Positions 45,785-57,426 of a DNA stretch of 64,000 bases are shown piece by piece. This DNA comes from Metellina segmentata (Eukaryota > Arthropoda > Arachnida > Araneae > Tetragnathidae). Made by a program: the position numbers and the translations under genes. The stretch covers positions 119,056,557 through 119,120,556 of the forward strand of contig OX375879.1 in the NCBI GenBank assembly GCA_947359465.1, given 5' to 3'. The notes beneath the pieces were generated by a model. That model ran no database searches and had not been told where the DNA came from. It saw nothing but the letters and a program-made list of their open reading frames with translations. Each line of letters begins with the position of its first letter. Within the stretch, counting starts at the first letter, position 1.

Positions 45785-46415
45785 TAATGATTCCTTTGTC
45801 AGGAAAAATAGATTGCCGGAGCCTCTGTTCATCTGACGTCTTGGGATGAATATCAACTAGTAAATAAGAATATGGTTCTGCAGTTGCTTTTTTATAAGCA
45901 TCGAGAAAATATTTTCCTTTCCCTGGAAAGGCTTGTCGTGCAAAGCAGGAAGCTTATGAGAGATCTCTATTGTTGCGGAACAGTACTAGATAGTGTGCGT
46001 TCAAACTTATATCTCGGAACTGTCTTACACGAGGGAAAAGATTTTGAGTGATTAGTATAATACTAAACTTTTTGTGATGTGATCCTATTGTAAACATTTC
46101 AGCTACAGCTTTTGTAATATTATTCATCTGGTCATCTATGACAATCAAATCGGCTTTAGCATCTTCATCTGGTAAACCGGGTTTAAACTTGATATTATTT
46201 TCTTCAAGAAACCAAGGTTGCCAAATTGAATAACACCATATAATGTTTCTTGTACTACAATCATAGCTTTGATTCTTAATAATTTTTCTAACCAATTCGG
46301 TTTTTCCAGATTGTGAGGGTCCTGAAATAATTAACGAGCTTGGATGATGGAGTTTTACATAGATAGATAACCTAATAGGTCTTACAACACATTTCACCTT
46401 TAAAAAAATTTTCAA
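45785..46415 (-). pseudogene. Polinton packaging ATPase
   Basis: FtsK/HerA-type genome-packaging ATPase. The frame 45954-46415 has the Walker A motif SGPSQSGKTELV, the Walker B motif DLIVIDDQM and the sensor-like SIILITQNLFPRVRQFRD. A frameshift near 45955 moves the C-terminal part (about 45785-45960, with KYFLDAYKKATAEPYSYLL) to another frame. It powers DNA packaging into capsids in virus-like relatives. The N-terminus before about 46415 was not recognised. Confidence 0.82.
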
Positions 46416-46440
46416 TTTGATGGTTGTTTATATATCCATA

Positions 46441-47025
46441 CACATTAGAAGATCCAACCAAGAGTAAAAAAACTTTGTTTTAAATGTTTTCAGAAATACG
46501 AAAATTACCCATCTATCTAGTGAACAAAAAATAAATTAAACTAGTTCATTTCAACAGTGCATATACAGGAAAAGATGGTTACCTAGATTTTAAGGCTTAT
46601 TGGTCAGTGTAACCAAGGGTTTCCTGCCAATATTCATTCCTTTGATTCTAAAACAGTCTCAAAGCTATTAGTTGCATTATAACCTCACACTTTTAGACAA
46701 GCGAAGGTGCGGATTCATACAGGAAACTTCGTCTTAGAATAGCTCAACTGAAGTTTCCGTTCAAATGATAAAACATTGGGTTTTTAAAAATAGTCGAAAT
46801 AACATTTCATCTTAACCTCAGATAACAATGTGGGTTGGGTAAGAGGTTATAACGAGTTCGAAGATGTCTTTTAAAGTCAGTTCCACTTCAGACCATCCAG
46901 AGTAAGGTAAGTCTTACAGGTAAGTCTTATAGATATATTCCTGTATGGCTGTATGAAGTCTTATGATACTAAATCCTTAAAGCGAGTCAACTTACATAAA
47001 AATGTTTCACCGCGTTGGCTTTATC
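46441..47025. other. No gene seen
   Basis: Sequence beyond the ATPase. No Polinton TIR, no open frame of note. Confidence 0.4.
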
Positions 47026-47110
47026 GAGTAAGAAAATATTTCAAAACACATCATGGATAGAGGATATTCCAAAAGACATCATAGCTTTTGAAAGATTCCA
47101 GAACACATCA
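47026..47110 (+). repeat. Copy C of a coding-like motif
   Basis: Reads SSKKIFQNTSWIEDIPKD and onward in one frame and continues to FERFQNTSIPT. The first 44 bases match 38065-38107, and 47060-47110 matches 25858-25925 inverted. A hAT-like insertion begins nine bases downstream. Confidence 0.7.
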
Positions 47111-47118
47111 ATCCCTAC

Positions 47119-47760
47119 TAGGGATGCGACATCGATGTCGATGTTTTCAAAACATCGATGTTTTAAAAAAAACATCGATGTATTTAACATCGATGTATTG
47201 GGGTCGATGTTTTTGTAACATCGATGTTTATACTTGTCGATGTTTTTACGTTGTCGATGTTTCATTTTTAAATGAAAAAAGTACCGTTATAAAAATTTAA
47301 AAAATAACCAAGTAGCATAAATTTTATAATCAGCAAATTGAACATACTTTTAGACCAAAGTGACCAAGGATGGAGGTCTGAACAGTAGGGATGCGACATC
47401 GATGTCGATGTTTTCTAAACATTAATGTTTTAGAAAAAACATCGACGCATTAGAGCCGATGTCGCATTGTTGCTAGTTGCTAAACCAGTTTTAAGAAATG
47501 GGGGGAAAAGTTTAAATACACTGAATTTTAAAAACATCGATGGTTTTGGGGCGATGTATTTATCAACATCGATGTTTTAATTTTGAATATCGATGTTTTG
47601 CTGTCGATGTAGCATCACAAGTTGCTAAACCAATTTTTAAAAAATGGGGGAAATAGTTTAAATGCACTGAATTTTAAAAACATCGATTTTTTTGGGTCGA
47701 TGTATTATCAACATCGATGTTTCAAAACATCGATGTTTTACTATCGATGTCGCATTCCTA
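47119..47760. mobile_element. hAT-like element rich in ATCGATG
   Basis: 642 bp with ends TAGGGATGCGACATCGAT and ATCGATGTCGCATTCCTA, flanked by the perfect 8-bp duplication ATCCCTAC (47111-47118 and 47761-47768). The related sequence at 25.86 kb lacks the insertion and shows the site uninterrupted. The interior holds many ACATCGATGTT units, a second internal copy of the left terminus at 47386, and a tandem duplication of about 180 bp (TGCTAAACCA...ACTGAATTTTAAAA twice). Confidence 0.88.
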
Positions 47761-47792
47761 ATCCCTACTACTGATATGCAGATGGCCCTGAT

Positions 47793-49318
47793 CAGGGTGT
47801 CAAGATTTAAATCACTTGATTTAAATCAACGATAAATCATAATTTTAATCAAATGATTTTTTTAAATCAATGATTTAAATTACAACAAATTACATTTTAA
47901 TAAATAAGTAAATGCACCATAGAATAATCACAGAAGTGGTCAAATGCTTTAATTTTTCTGCACTCTTGGTGATTTCAATTACGAGTGGCTACACCCAGCT
48001 CTCTCTGGCTGGGTCAATTACTAAATATTATAAAAGATTGCAACAGCCCGTTGTAACTTATTAGAATATACTATACTAGCCACTGCGGGGCTAGCCCGTG
48101 CCCGTGAATCTATCTTTAGCAATTCCGATTTTACAATAAAAACTTAACAATCCCAGTCAATATGTTTTTTATTTCTTACTCTCATTCCCGCCGAAATCGA
48201 ATGGGACAAGAAATGTAATCTTTTTTTTTTTTTTTTTTTAACGCAAAGGTCAGAATATGCATTTTTTTTTTTTTTGGAAAGAAAAAGTTTACGTGACGTC
48301 ACTATCTCTTGTGGAAAGATAAAATACGGTCACGTGGGTAGAAACAGTCCATTTTAAGGGGTTTATTCTTTCGTCCGGAAGAAATGCGTCTGAAGAACCA
48401 CGCAGAGAATAAAACTATTAAATTCATTTAAAAAATCTTCTAGACTAAATTTTAATTGATTTGAAAATTCGTCGCGACCCAAAAATTGCAAAAAAATTGG
48501 ACTACCTATGTGCCAACTCTCATTGCTGTAAGTGCCATAGATCATCAGGATTTTGCGGCCGCGAAACAAACACTTAATTAAAAAAAATTAGAGATACTGG
48601 AAACAGTAATGTAAACACACGTGGTATCATAAATCTAAATTCCAGGAAGAGTAATGTATAAACATTCCTCATTAACAGCACTCATAAGATAAACACTTAA
48701 AGAAAGTATGCAATAGTTTGTTTCAAAATTATAAACTAAAAGGGTAACTGATTTCATTAGCTAAAAAAAACACACGCGTAGGAAGTAAAGTTTTTTTAGG
48801 CATGTGTCAGCTTATTCTTGTGGTGTGCAATAGAGATTGAAGAGTAGAAATATACATTTTCACACACACACACAGCCATTAAAATGTCAGTAGGAAGAAA
48901 GATCCAATCTGAATGAAAACTAAGTGAAAATTCATTTATTATTGCTGCTCGACAGTTTTATTATTAGAATTTACTATAGTCTGACTATTTCTCTGTCCTC
49001 CATTCTACTTCTCACACAATAGTTTAGGTCTGTCACTTTCACTTACTGATAAATTTGTTAACATGATGATTAATTTACTCAAGGAAAACTATGTAGGATG
49101 TCAACTTGTGGTTTAAAGTTAAATAAATGTTAAGTATATATTGATTTACCATGTCACAAACTCAATTTTTTATTTAACAGATTTATATAAAATTATTGTA
49201 AAACAGTGTATAGGGCCTACAGAAATTTAAATTTAAAAAAATCCGATTTAAATAAAAAAAAATGCAATTAATTGACTTTTTTTTTAAATCATGATTTTTT
49301 TACATTATCTCGGCCCTG
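47793..49318. mobile_element. ATTTAAATC-rich hAT-like element (tentative)
   Basis: The left end is CAGGGTGTCAAGATTTAAATC with ATTTAAATCA units, and the right end is AAATCATGATTTTTTT...GGCCCTG. The first five bases of the two ends are inverted, and the ATTTAAATCA-rich sub-ends are inverted too, but no 8-bp duplication is visible. A Helitron (48076-48594) is nested inside. Confidence 0.5.
48076..48594 (-). mobile_element. Non-autonomous Helitron
   Basis: 519 bp. The minus strand starts TCTAATTTTTTTTAATTAAG after A and ends ...GCAGTGGCTAG (48076-48079) before T, with a GGGCTAGCCC palindrome next to the 3' end. The interior shares GAATAAAACTATTAAATTC and TCGTCGCGACCC-like phrases with 57427-58026. 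Confidence 0.82.
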
Positions 49319-49801
49319 TATTCCTTAAACTTCGCCGCTTTGCCTTACTGATAGCCTTTTCTCGTGGGAAAATTTCCAGAACTTGTTGCTAATACACAGC
49401 GGGCAACATGAAGTATCCTTTTACAGTTAAAACGGTACGTTTTTTAATCCATTCTTGCGGTGGAACGTAGTGCGCATTTCGAAATAGAATTCGTAATTCG
49501 TACAAACCCTGTTTTTTTAGAGGAAATATGAATTTTTTTAATTGCGCACCAAAAATTTTTCTTCTCTAAATAGAATTTAAGAATTTAAAATCCCTGAAAA
49601 GGTGACAAAATATCAAAAAGATGACAAAAAGTGACAAAAATAAAAAGGTGACGGAGGTTGCGAAAGTCATATTTCGCCCCCCTCCCCACACACACACTAT
49701 GAGGGAACATTATTAACATTAACTTCAAAAGTTACATAAAACAGTACCGTTACAACAACTTTGGATTCTAATTTTATTTCCTGTCAATAGATGCAGGTCC
49801 A
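49319..49801. other. No gene seen
   Basis: Short gap before the 4.4-kb hAT. Its last bases (CAGGTCCAGATCTA, 49793-49806) look like the terminus of another hAT element. Confidence 0.4.
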
Positions 49802-49809
49802 GATCTAGA

Positions 49810-52800
49810 CAGGGCCGTATTTCTAAATAGGCTAAGTAGGCTGCAGCCTAGAGCGGCAAATTCTTCAGAGCCGGCAGTTTGGTAATTATTCAAAAGTTAA
49901 AATGAAGTATTTCAGACGTTAATAATATTTTCCGTACGAATTTAAGAATACATCTTACTTAAGAATATGTTTTAGTCCTTCTACATAGCCTACTTTCTAA
50001 AACTATAACATAATACAAATCCACAGCACGTAATCTTGAATAGTAACTTTCTTGTAGTGCAATCTAATTTGGTTTGACAACACTGGCACGAAAGCAGCGA
50101 TTCGATCTGACAACACTGTAGCCGATCCACCGTTGGTGAAAGGCCCAGTCCGCTGTCGGTAGTGTAGTGTCAGTCTAGTCTGTTCGAGTCTGACACTGCC
50201 ATTCATGTCTATCGGTATGCACAACGGGATCGTTGATGATTGTGTTGAGAGAGGCGTGTTATTGTTGTTTGTTACGATTTTTCCTTATAGTTTAGAGTAT
50301 TCCAATATATAACGTACTGTACCGTATCGACGAAAAAGTAAAACCACTTCCTGGTTAAAATACTTATATTAAAAGTTAAAGTTTTTACAGAATATGTACA
50401 GCTACAGTTTTATAATTAAAGATGATATCCATCACCGATACAATACAGCCTCCGTAAGATTAAAGTTCCTCAAATCGTCTGCGGCTAGCAACAGCCTCTC
50501 TTCAAAAATTGTCTCTTCCCAGCCCGCCTCCTCCAGTCGTCACTTCCGCAGACGGACCAGGGGGTAGACTTCGGGAGCGATTCCCGCTGTGAGCTTCCAC
50601 GATTCTCGATAATGATTCTGTATCTTCAAGACGTTACAGTACATTTTTTAACAAGTATGCTACTCCCTACTAGCTACTACAAGTGACGGTAGGCAGAGAC
50701 TCAGTGGCGCTGAATGCAAAAAACGAACAAAACTGAAACTTCAAGAACAAGAACGTGTTCTGAAACAAACAAAAAACTAGATTTGTTTTTTAAAACTAAT
50801 AGTTTGCCAGTGGAAGAAAAGAACGATAAAGAATATAAAGGGGAACCTGAAAGTGCTCATGCTGTTTGTGATGGTTCTGTTGGGGACGAAAATGCTTTCT
50901 CTGGAACGAGTTGTTCCAAAACAGCCATTTTGTTATCAGAACCTACTGAAACACAAGTAAGTTCTCACAATGAGATTGTACCTGATAGATTTGATGTTAA
51001 AAGTCAATCTTTAACAGAAAATAAAAAGCCAACATTAGCAAACTCTTTAAATAAGGATCCAGCATTGTGGATCTTACAGGATGCTACTAGAGATCTAATA
51101 GCAAAAAATGGCTTTGACCAAAACATAGGATTAGATTTCCCTAACAGATTAAGAGCGTACAAAGATAAAAAAGAGATATTTGACTAAATCTCTCTTTGAA
51201 CGGAGATTAAAAAATGGAGAAGTTCATGAAAGGAAATGGATGATTTTCACTAAAAGTAAGGGATCATTTTTTGTGGCCCTTGTTTAGTGTTTAACACTAA
51301 AGAACAATTACAATTTGAAAACAAAAATGGTTTCAATGACTGGAAAAATGGAGAAAGTCGTGCATGTCCCCATGAAAATGTCTGCTATTATAACTCTAAC
51401 AGCAAGAGGAATTTCTCTTAACCGTGTTGACAGTATGCTAACTTTACAACTAGACAAAGAAACACACTATTATAGAAACGTTTTAACTAGAGTCGTAGCG
51501 GCTGTCAAGGCCCTGACATTAAGAGGCCTAGCTTTAAGAGGCGACAACGAGATAGTTGGTTCTAACAGGAATGGAAATTTTCTTATGGCTTAAGAGCTGA
51601 TATCCGAGTTCGATCCATTCTTAACAACACATATTGAAAACTACGGTAATTGTGGTAGTCATTTTACAGTACAAATTATCTCTCTTCCAAGACATGCGAT
51701 GAGGTAATTGAGTTAATGGATCGAAATGTTAGGCAAGTAATTTGTGAAGAGTTGAAACAATCTAAATACTTTTCTCTCATCATAGACTCGACCCCAGACA
51801 TGTCACATGTAGACCAGTTAGTCCTTGCTGTTAGCTATGTTTCAAGTGACGGTGTGCCCTGTGAAAGATTTCTTACCTTCATTCCATCAGCTGGTCATAG
51901 TTCAGAAGGAATGTTTGAGTGTGTTATGAATGAGCTAGAAAATCTGCAAATAAACATTCATGACTACAGAGGCCAATCTTACGATAACGCTTCCAATATG
52001 GCCGGCGTTTACAATGGTCTGCAAGCAAAAATAAAGAGAAAAAAACTCCTTTAGCTTCATTCATCCCGTGTGCGGCACACTCTCTAAATCTTGTTGGATC
52101 ATCTGCTTCAGAATCTTGTGAAGAAGCTTGCACATTTTTCATGTTGCTCCAAGAAATATATGTATTTTTTACGTGCTCTACAAAGCGATGGGAATGCCTA
52201 ACAAGCGTTATGGAAGAATCTTATCAGAATAAGAAGACAATTAAAAAAGTGTGTCCTACTCGATGGTCAGCAGGAGATGACGCGTGCCAAAGTTTACCGA
52301 GAGTCTTGGGAAGAAGTGTACATTCCTCTGACAAGAATTTCAAATGACACAACAGAAAAAGCAACAACTAGATGTGAATTCCGAGGAATACTTCGAATAT
52401 TAGAACGTTTTGAGACTGCGTTTATGGCGTGTTTCTGGAGCACCGTACTTCACAGAATCCATAAAGTTAGCAAAGCCATGCAAAGTGGAACTGTGGATGT
52501 TTTATTGGTCAGAGATTTGTATGGCTCTCTTGAAGAATATTTTACGGAACAGAGAAACAGCTTTGATTACTTTGAGGAATTGGCCATGGATATAATCAAA
52601 ACTACATCTTATGAAAAAGACAATAAAAGACAGCCAAAGAGAAAAGTTTCGCCTGACGAAGACCGAAGTGGAAAAGTTAACTTTACTGGCAGGGATGATT
52701 TTAAAATAAACACGTTTTTACCAATTATAGACTCTTTTGTTTGTGAATTTAAGAAAAGAAAAATGGCCTATGACGAGTTTCAAGACCGATTCTACTTCTT

Positions 52801-54177
52801 AACTCAGTTGTGTGATAACAATACAGATATGGAATAGGAACTGTGTGAAAAGGCCACCAACCTTTACCACGTCTACACAAATTATTTGGATTTCACTGAG
52901 AAGTGAAGTGCGCATCTACTTTAAAAATCACTGTGCTGTGAGTAATGATTACACATCTGATAATCGTTGGAAGGAATTTCGAAATTTTTTAGGTGTAATT
53001 CCTTACAAGATGTTTACACCAATTTGGACATTGCTACAATATGCGCGGGAGAACGCAGTTTTTCCTGCCTTGGAAGAGTTAAGAATTATCTACGAACTAG
53101 TATTTCTGAAATACGGTTAAACTCACTTTCATTACTTTATATTGAGGCAAATACAACAAAAACACTTTCATATGAGGACATTATTAACGAGTTTGCCATT
53201 AAGAAATCTCGTAAGAAAGCTATGTAAATATGAACATGAAGATTACGTAGGGTGAGTTGTTTTAGAGAAGTTTGTATATTTTTCAATAAATAAACCAGTA
53301 ATTAACTACATTTTGTGTAGTTTCATTTCCGTGTAGGACACAACTTAATTCAAATTAACACAGTTCTTCAATTACGCAAAAGATAGTCAGTTGTATTAAA
53401 ATATAAAATTATGTTTAAAATAGTGATCACTGATATACAAGAACAAAATAATTAATAAAGTTCGAAACCCATTTCATTTTTTAACGAATCTAAAGAAGTA
53501 ATTAAAAAAAACCAAGTAGATAACTAATTTGATTACATAATTTATTATGTAAACCATCAAAATTGTAGTTTTATCTAAACTAAATTAACTTTATATTTTA
53601 AAAAGATGAAAACACCAATGAACTCTATCCTTTTGATGTATAAAACAAATTTATTAAGCAAGTGTGAACTATCGAGGGGACGGCAAATGGACTTTAGCCT
53701 ATAGGCGGTGTACCATATGGTACTTGCCGACCCTTTTCCATAACACGTGGACGCTGGAATGTTTCGGAATGCGAAAACAACTTTATTCTGCACGTGCGGT
53801 TCCCCGGTCTCTTATCTGGGATCACGTTTTAGCGGTGGGATGAGAGACGGTTTTCGCAGCTGTGTGGGGGTGTTTCTGTTCGGCAGAGAACATAAACATC
53901 TCTAGAGGGCTCGGAATTCACCCCCCTCTCGTTGTCAGCGGCGGTTCTGCGAAGCGAACGTGGATTTTGAGGGAATTCGGACTCGAGATTCAACGAGAGA
54001 CAGACGTCTCTGTTTTGCCAATTGTGTTACTTTGGCTTCAGGCAGGGTTCGATTGTCGATGGCTGTGCCCATAATTATCTTGTAAATATTTATGTAAATA
54101 AATAGTTTAATTTTAAATCAGCTGTCCGTCAAATTCTTACATGACGGTACAGCGGCATACTCTTAAATCCAGCCCTG
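49810..54177 (+). mobile_element. ZMYM1-like hAT element
   Basis: 4368 bp with ends CAGGGCCGTATTTC and GGATTTAAGAGT-type inverted TIR (AAATCCAGCCCTG at 54165-54177). The flanking 8-mers GATCTAGA (49802-49809) and GATCTAAA (54178-54185) differ at one position, consistent with an old target duplication. It encodes a broken hAT transposase with a TTF-type zinc finger. The downstream third (53280-54177) is non-coding. Confidence 0.82.
50714..53227 (+). pseudogene. hAT transposase with TTF zinc finger
   Basis: Blocks in order: an N-terminal low-complexity part (50714-51187, ending near GFDQNIGLDFPNRL); a TTF-type zinc-finger region (51180-51330, with RKWMIFTKSKGSFF); helical region (51450-51640, YYRNVLTRVVAAVKALTLRG); catalytic core with FSLIIDSTPDMSHVDQ and RGQSYDNASNMAGVYN (51716-52054); PTRWSAGDD (52256-52285); and the C-terminal dimerisation region, GERSFSCLGRVKNYLR and YEDIINEFAI (52960-53227). 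At least four frameshifts or stops separate them. The layout matches zinc finger MYM-type 1-like hAT proteins. Confidence 0.85.
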
Positions 54178-54255
54178 GATCTAAAGGAGGGCAAACTTGG
54201 CATTTGCTCAAGGAGTAGATTTCGGGGGAGAAGGCGCAAAAATTGGTGTAAAGAA

Positions 54256-54372
54256 AAAATAAAATGTAAGAAACAAATAAAATGTATGAAACAAATAAAA
54301 TGTATGAAACAAATAAAATGTATGAAACAAATAAAATGTATGAAACAAATAAAATGTATGAAAACGAATAAA
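54256..54372. repeat. 18-bp minisatellite
   Basis: About six and a half copies of AAATAAAATGTATGAAAC. The unit is a multiple of three, so both overlapping minus-strand frames read six-residue repeats (for example ILFVSY); these are not genes. Confidence 0.93.
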
Positions 54373-54708
54373 AATTTATAGGACGTGAACACTGCATGTA
54401 CTCAAGATAGTTGGGCGACCCTTCGATGACATTGACAAATTACTACAGACCATTTAATTAAAATAAAACAATTACCGACGGTCATTTCCGACGTACATCA
54501 CACACACATGCCTGCCTCATTATCCATATCCATAAACACTTTTCACAAAGGTTTTATCAAAAAGGTTTATGACTTTTGTAAAGCGCGTTGTTGAATAGAT
54601 TATTTAAAATTGTATAACTGACAGTTTTGGATATATTTTTGTAAAAAAATGCACAGATGGAAGGGGGAAGCAACCTTTTTATGAATTACGCAGTTAGCAG
54701 CCCGCGTT

Positions 54709-54711
<3 letters not shown>

Positions 54712-54797
<86 letters not shown>
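54712..54797. repeat. (TA)n microsatellite
   Basis: About 43 TA units, ending exactly at the Helitron 3' end (54798). Confidence 0.95.
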
Positions 54798-54798
<1 letters not shown>

Positions 54799-56127
54799 TA
54801 GCAGACCCGGCCACGCGTTGCTGTGGCTACGGTTTTTATTATATTACATAGTAGTAAACTATTCAAGGGAAACGGTAAGAGAACACCAGTCATGGGGACC
54901 ACCATGCTTTTTTACACAGATGCCATTTGTCAAAATACATGGCGACCTCCATGATTGATTTTCTACTACCGTTGATATTGAGCAAAAATCAATACAAAAG
55001 AAATAAATTTAAATTTTTTTATTTTTTGTATTCAAGTCTGTAACAAATGAGTACATTACAAAGTTGTTAGTAAATAACACGTAACACTTAAACTTATTAA
55101 TGAGGTAGGTAGGGCAGATAGTTTAAAATTTTTAACAATAATGTTTATTATTTTGAATTATAAATACTTGTAATTTTAATTTAATTTAACACTAATCGGT
55201 GCACAATATTTTTGGTTAACCTGTCTTTAGCTAACACAAATAGATTTGACGGTTTTCCTACACGCGAACATGCAACATATAGTTGCCCATGAGAAAAACA
55301 TGGATTTTCCAAATCTAAACCACAAATGGCCATTGTTTGGCCTTGAGACTTGTTTATAGACATGGCAAAAGCTAAACGAATTGGAAACTGTAACCTTTTG
55401 AAGGGTATCGTAGATTCTGATGGTATCATCGGAATACGTGGCAACAGGACCACTTCTCCCTTAAACTTTCCAGTTAAAATGGTAGCTTCAAGAATATTTC
55501 CGGTGATCTTTTTGATGACCAAACGCGTACCATTGCATAATCGAGGTGGATTCAAATTACGCAGGAGAATAATAGGTGAACCAATCTTTAATCGAAGATT
55601 ATGTAGTGGCATTCCAGGTATATCTAGTGAATTTAAAAATTCAATTGGAAAATTTACATGTATATATTTTAATTAAAGATTGTTGAATAATGAAGCACTA
55701 ATAATTAAAAAGCAAGAAGAATTCCACTGTATTACTTTTACTATAATATGAATTCAGTTTATAATTCAGTCTAAATAACACGTGGCCGGCTATGCTAATC
55801 ACTGTATTGCGTTTACTACGAAATAAATTTAACTTATACTTTAGACTCAGCAACACGTGGTGGTTATGCCATTAAATTGTAGCTTATGTGAAACGTTGGT
55901 ACTTTCAACACAGCGCCATCTGTTAGAATACTTACTCAATCCAGTCAACAGATACCGCAATAATTTGCAATAAAATAATATTGCGGCTATAAATTGAGAT
56001 GAAGGCTATCCTATCTTTTAAGTTAGATGAAACTGCACACGGTGCGCAAATTTGATTGAAATCTTTTAAGTAGTTTAGGAGTCCATAGCGGACAAACAAC
56101 GTGACGCGTAATTTATATATATTAAGA
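54798..56127 (-). mobile_element. Helitron with helicase remnant
   Basis: 1330 bp. The minus strand starts TCTTAATATATATAAATTAC after host A (56128 side) and ends ...CCGGGTCTGCTAG (54798-54801) before host T (54797 side). A 3' hairpin GCCAC-8-GTGGC lies at 54810-54827. It encodes the last part of a Helitron PIF1-like helicase (55181-55612), so it derives directly from an autonomous element by loss of Rep and most of the helicase. Confidence 0.92.
55181..55676 (-). pseudogene. Helitron PIF1-like helicase, C-terminal end
   Basis: The open frame has [36 protein letters not shown], then the superfamily 1 motif V region ([14 protein letters not shown]) and motif VI ([17 protein letters not shown]). 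It ends at 55181. About 160 of well over 1,000 residues of a RepHel protein remain; the Rep nuclease and ATP-binding motifs are gone. It identifies the enclosing element as a true Helitron. Confidence 0.88.
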
Positions 56128-56135
56128 TATACACA

Positions 56136-57424
56136 CACTCATTGCCATAAAAATTTGCGCACCAAGAAATAATTGTGAGATCGTAACGAAACTTGGCATG
56201 AAGGTACATGTCGGCCAGATATGCAAATGATTAGAAATGTAGCATCATTGTGCATTGCGTAATGCCACTAGAGGGCGTTGAACTTCGTTCTCCTTGGACT
56301 GTTCGAGAGGGGAAAGAATCATCGGGATGATGGAAGCTGGGTGGTCAGCTCGGCGAGTAACTCGTCAAGTAGGCCGTTCTGATTTTACTGTGAGGTGTTG
56401 GGACCAGTGGACAGAAGAGACGTCATTTACATGGCGACCAGGCTCAGGACGCCCTCGACAGACCTGTCATCGAAAAGACCGTCACATCATACGAAACGCA
56501 CGCGTAGAGCCAACTGCCTCATTGGCCGCTATCCACACAGGCAGCACCTTCACTACGGGCCCCTGTGTCTTCCCGAACCATCGCAAGGCGCCTGGCTGAA
56601 GGACATCTGGTATCGCGGCGCCCATTACGTGTGCTGCCAATGACACCCACCCACCGTTTGGAGTGTTGTCGCGCACGACTGGATTGGACTGCAACGGAAG
56701 GGAACCAGGTCGTCTTCAGCGACGAATCTAGATTCAATTTGAGCAGTGATGACAATCGTGTTCGTGTGTGGTGGCCCCGTGGTGAACACTTCAATCCTGC
56801 CTTCGCTTTAAAGCAACACACCGCTCCCGCAGCTGGTGTGATGGTATGGGGTGCCTTTGCTTACGATACACGGTCACCCCTAATATTGATCCATGGCACA
56901 ATGACAGTCCAGCGGTACGTCCATGACATCCTTCAGCCACATGTGATGCCATTCATGGCAGGGCTCCCAGGAGCCATTTTTCAACAAGACAATGCTCGGC
57001 CACACACAGCAAGGATGTCACAAGACTGTCTCCGCCACATTACCTTCCTTCCCTGGCCTGCTCGATACCCAGATTTGTCACCAATCGAGCAAATCTGGGA
57101 TCATTTGGGACGGCAAGTTGGACACCCTACAAGTTTGGTCGAATTAGAGGCGCGTTTACAGCAACTGTGGAACGAGATGTCTCAGGACATCATACGGAAC
57201 TTGTATGCCTCAAGGCCCGCTCGTATCACATCGTGCATTCGCGCTAGAGGGGGTCCAACAGAGTACTAAAACTTCCGTTCATTTGTACTTTTTTCTGCAA
57301 TAAATGATCCTTTTTCTTTGATTTTCTAATCACTTACTTATATCAAAGTAGTACTTACATGTGTAAAATTTCGTTTCATTTTGATGACTTTTTCTTGGTG
57401 CGCAAATTTTTATGGCAATGAGTG
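56136..57424 (+). mobile_element. Tc1/mariner element
   Basis: About 1.29 kb with TIRs CACTCATTGCCATAAAAATT and the inverse at 57386-57424. The right TA duplication is 57425-57426; on the left, TA (56130-56131) is followed by two extra CA pairs. The interior block TTTGCGCACCAAGAAA extends the TIR. It carries a nearly full transposase gene. Confidence 0.92.
56294..57269 (+). pseudogene. Tc1 transposase, one frame break
   Basis: The N-terminal half (56294-56570) has GERIIGMMEAGWSARRVTRQ and the Arg-rich GSGRPRQT linker. A frameshift near 56540-56570 leads to 56565-57269 with RTIARRLAEGHLVSRRPLR and all three catalytic blocks: VVFSDESRFN, FQQDNARPHTA and SPDLSPIEQIWD (DD34E). It ends in the usual RARGGPTEY tail. 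The start may be upstream of 56294. This is the least decayed DNA transposase in the window. Confidence 0.88.
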
Positions 57425-57426
57425 TA

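Larger units (their letters stand above)
38563..46440 (-). mobile_element. Polinton/Maverick remnant
   Basis: Minus-strand gene order: packaging ATPase, small basic ORF, conserved 222-codon ORF, chromodomain integrase, penton-type minor capsid, small basic protein, major capsid, then DNA polymerase B. This set defines Polintons (polintoviruses), large virus-like DNA transposons. Intact ones are about 15-20 kb with long TIRs; no TIR or protease was found here. Nearly every gene is broken. Two insertions (39897-40343 and 40988-41830) and a capsid-polymerase junction near 39540 disrupt it. Confidence 0.88.

Noticed and set aside
47015..47300. Frames rich in His-Arg-Cys and Asn-Ile-Asp
   Set aside because: Arise from the ACATCGATGTT repeat units of the hAT-like element.
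52410..52595. Extra 61-codon frame in the hAT transposase
   Set aside because: Alternative frame of the better supported 52277-52837 segment.
54129..54397. Minus-strand frames with a six-residue repeat resembling membrane segments
   Set aside because: Translation of an 18-bp minisatellite; no gene context.
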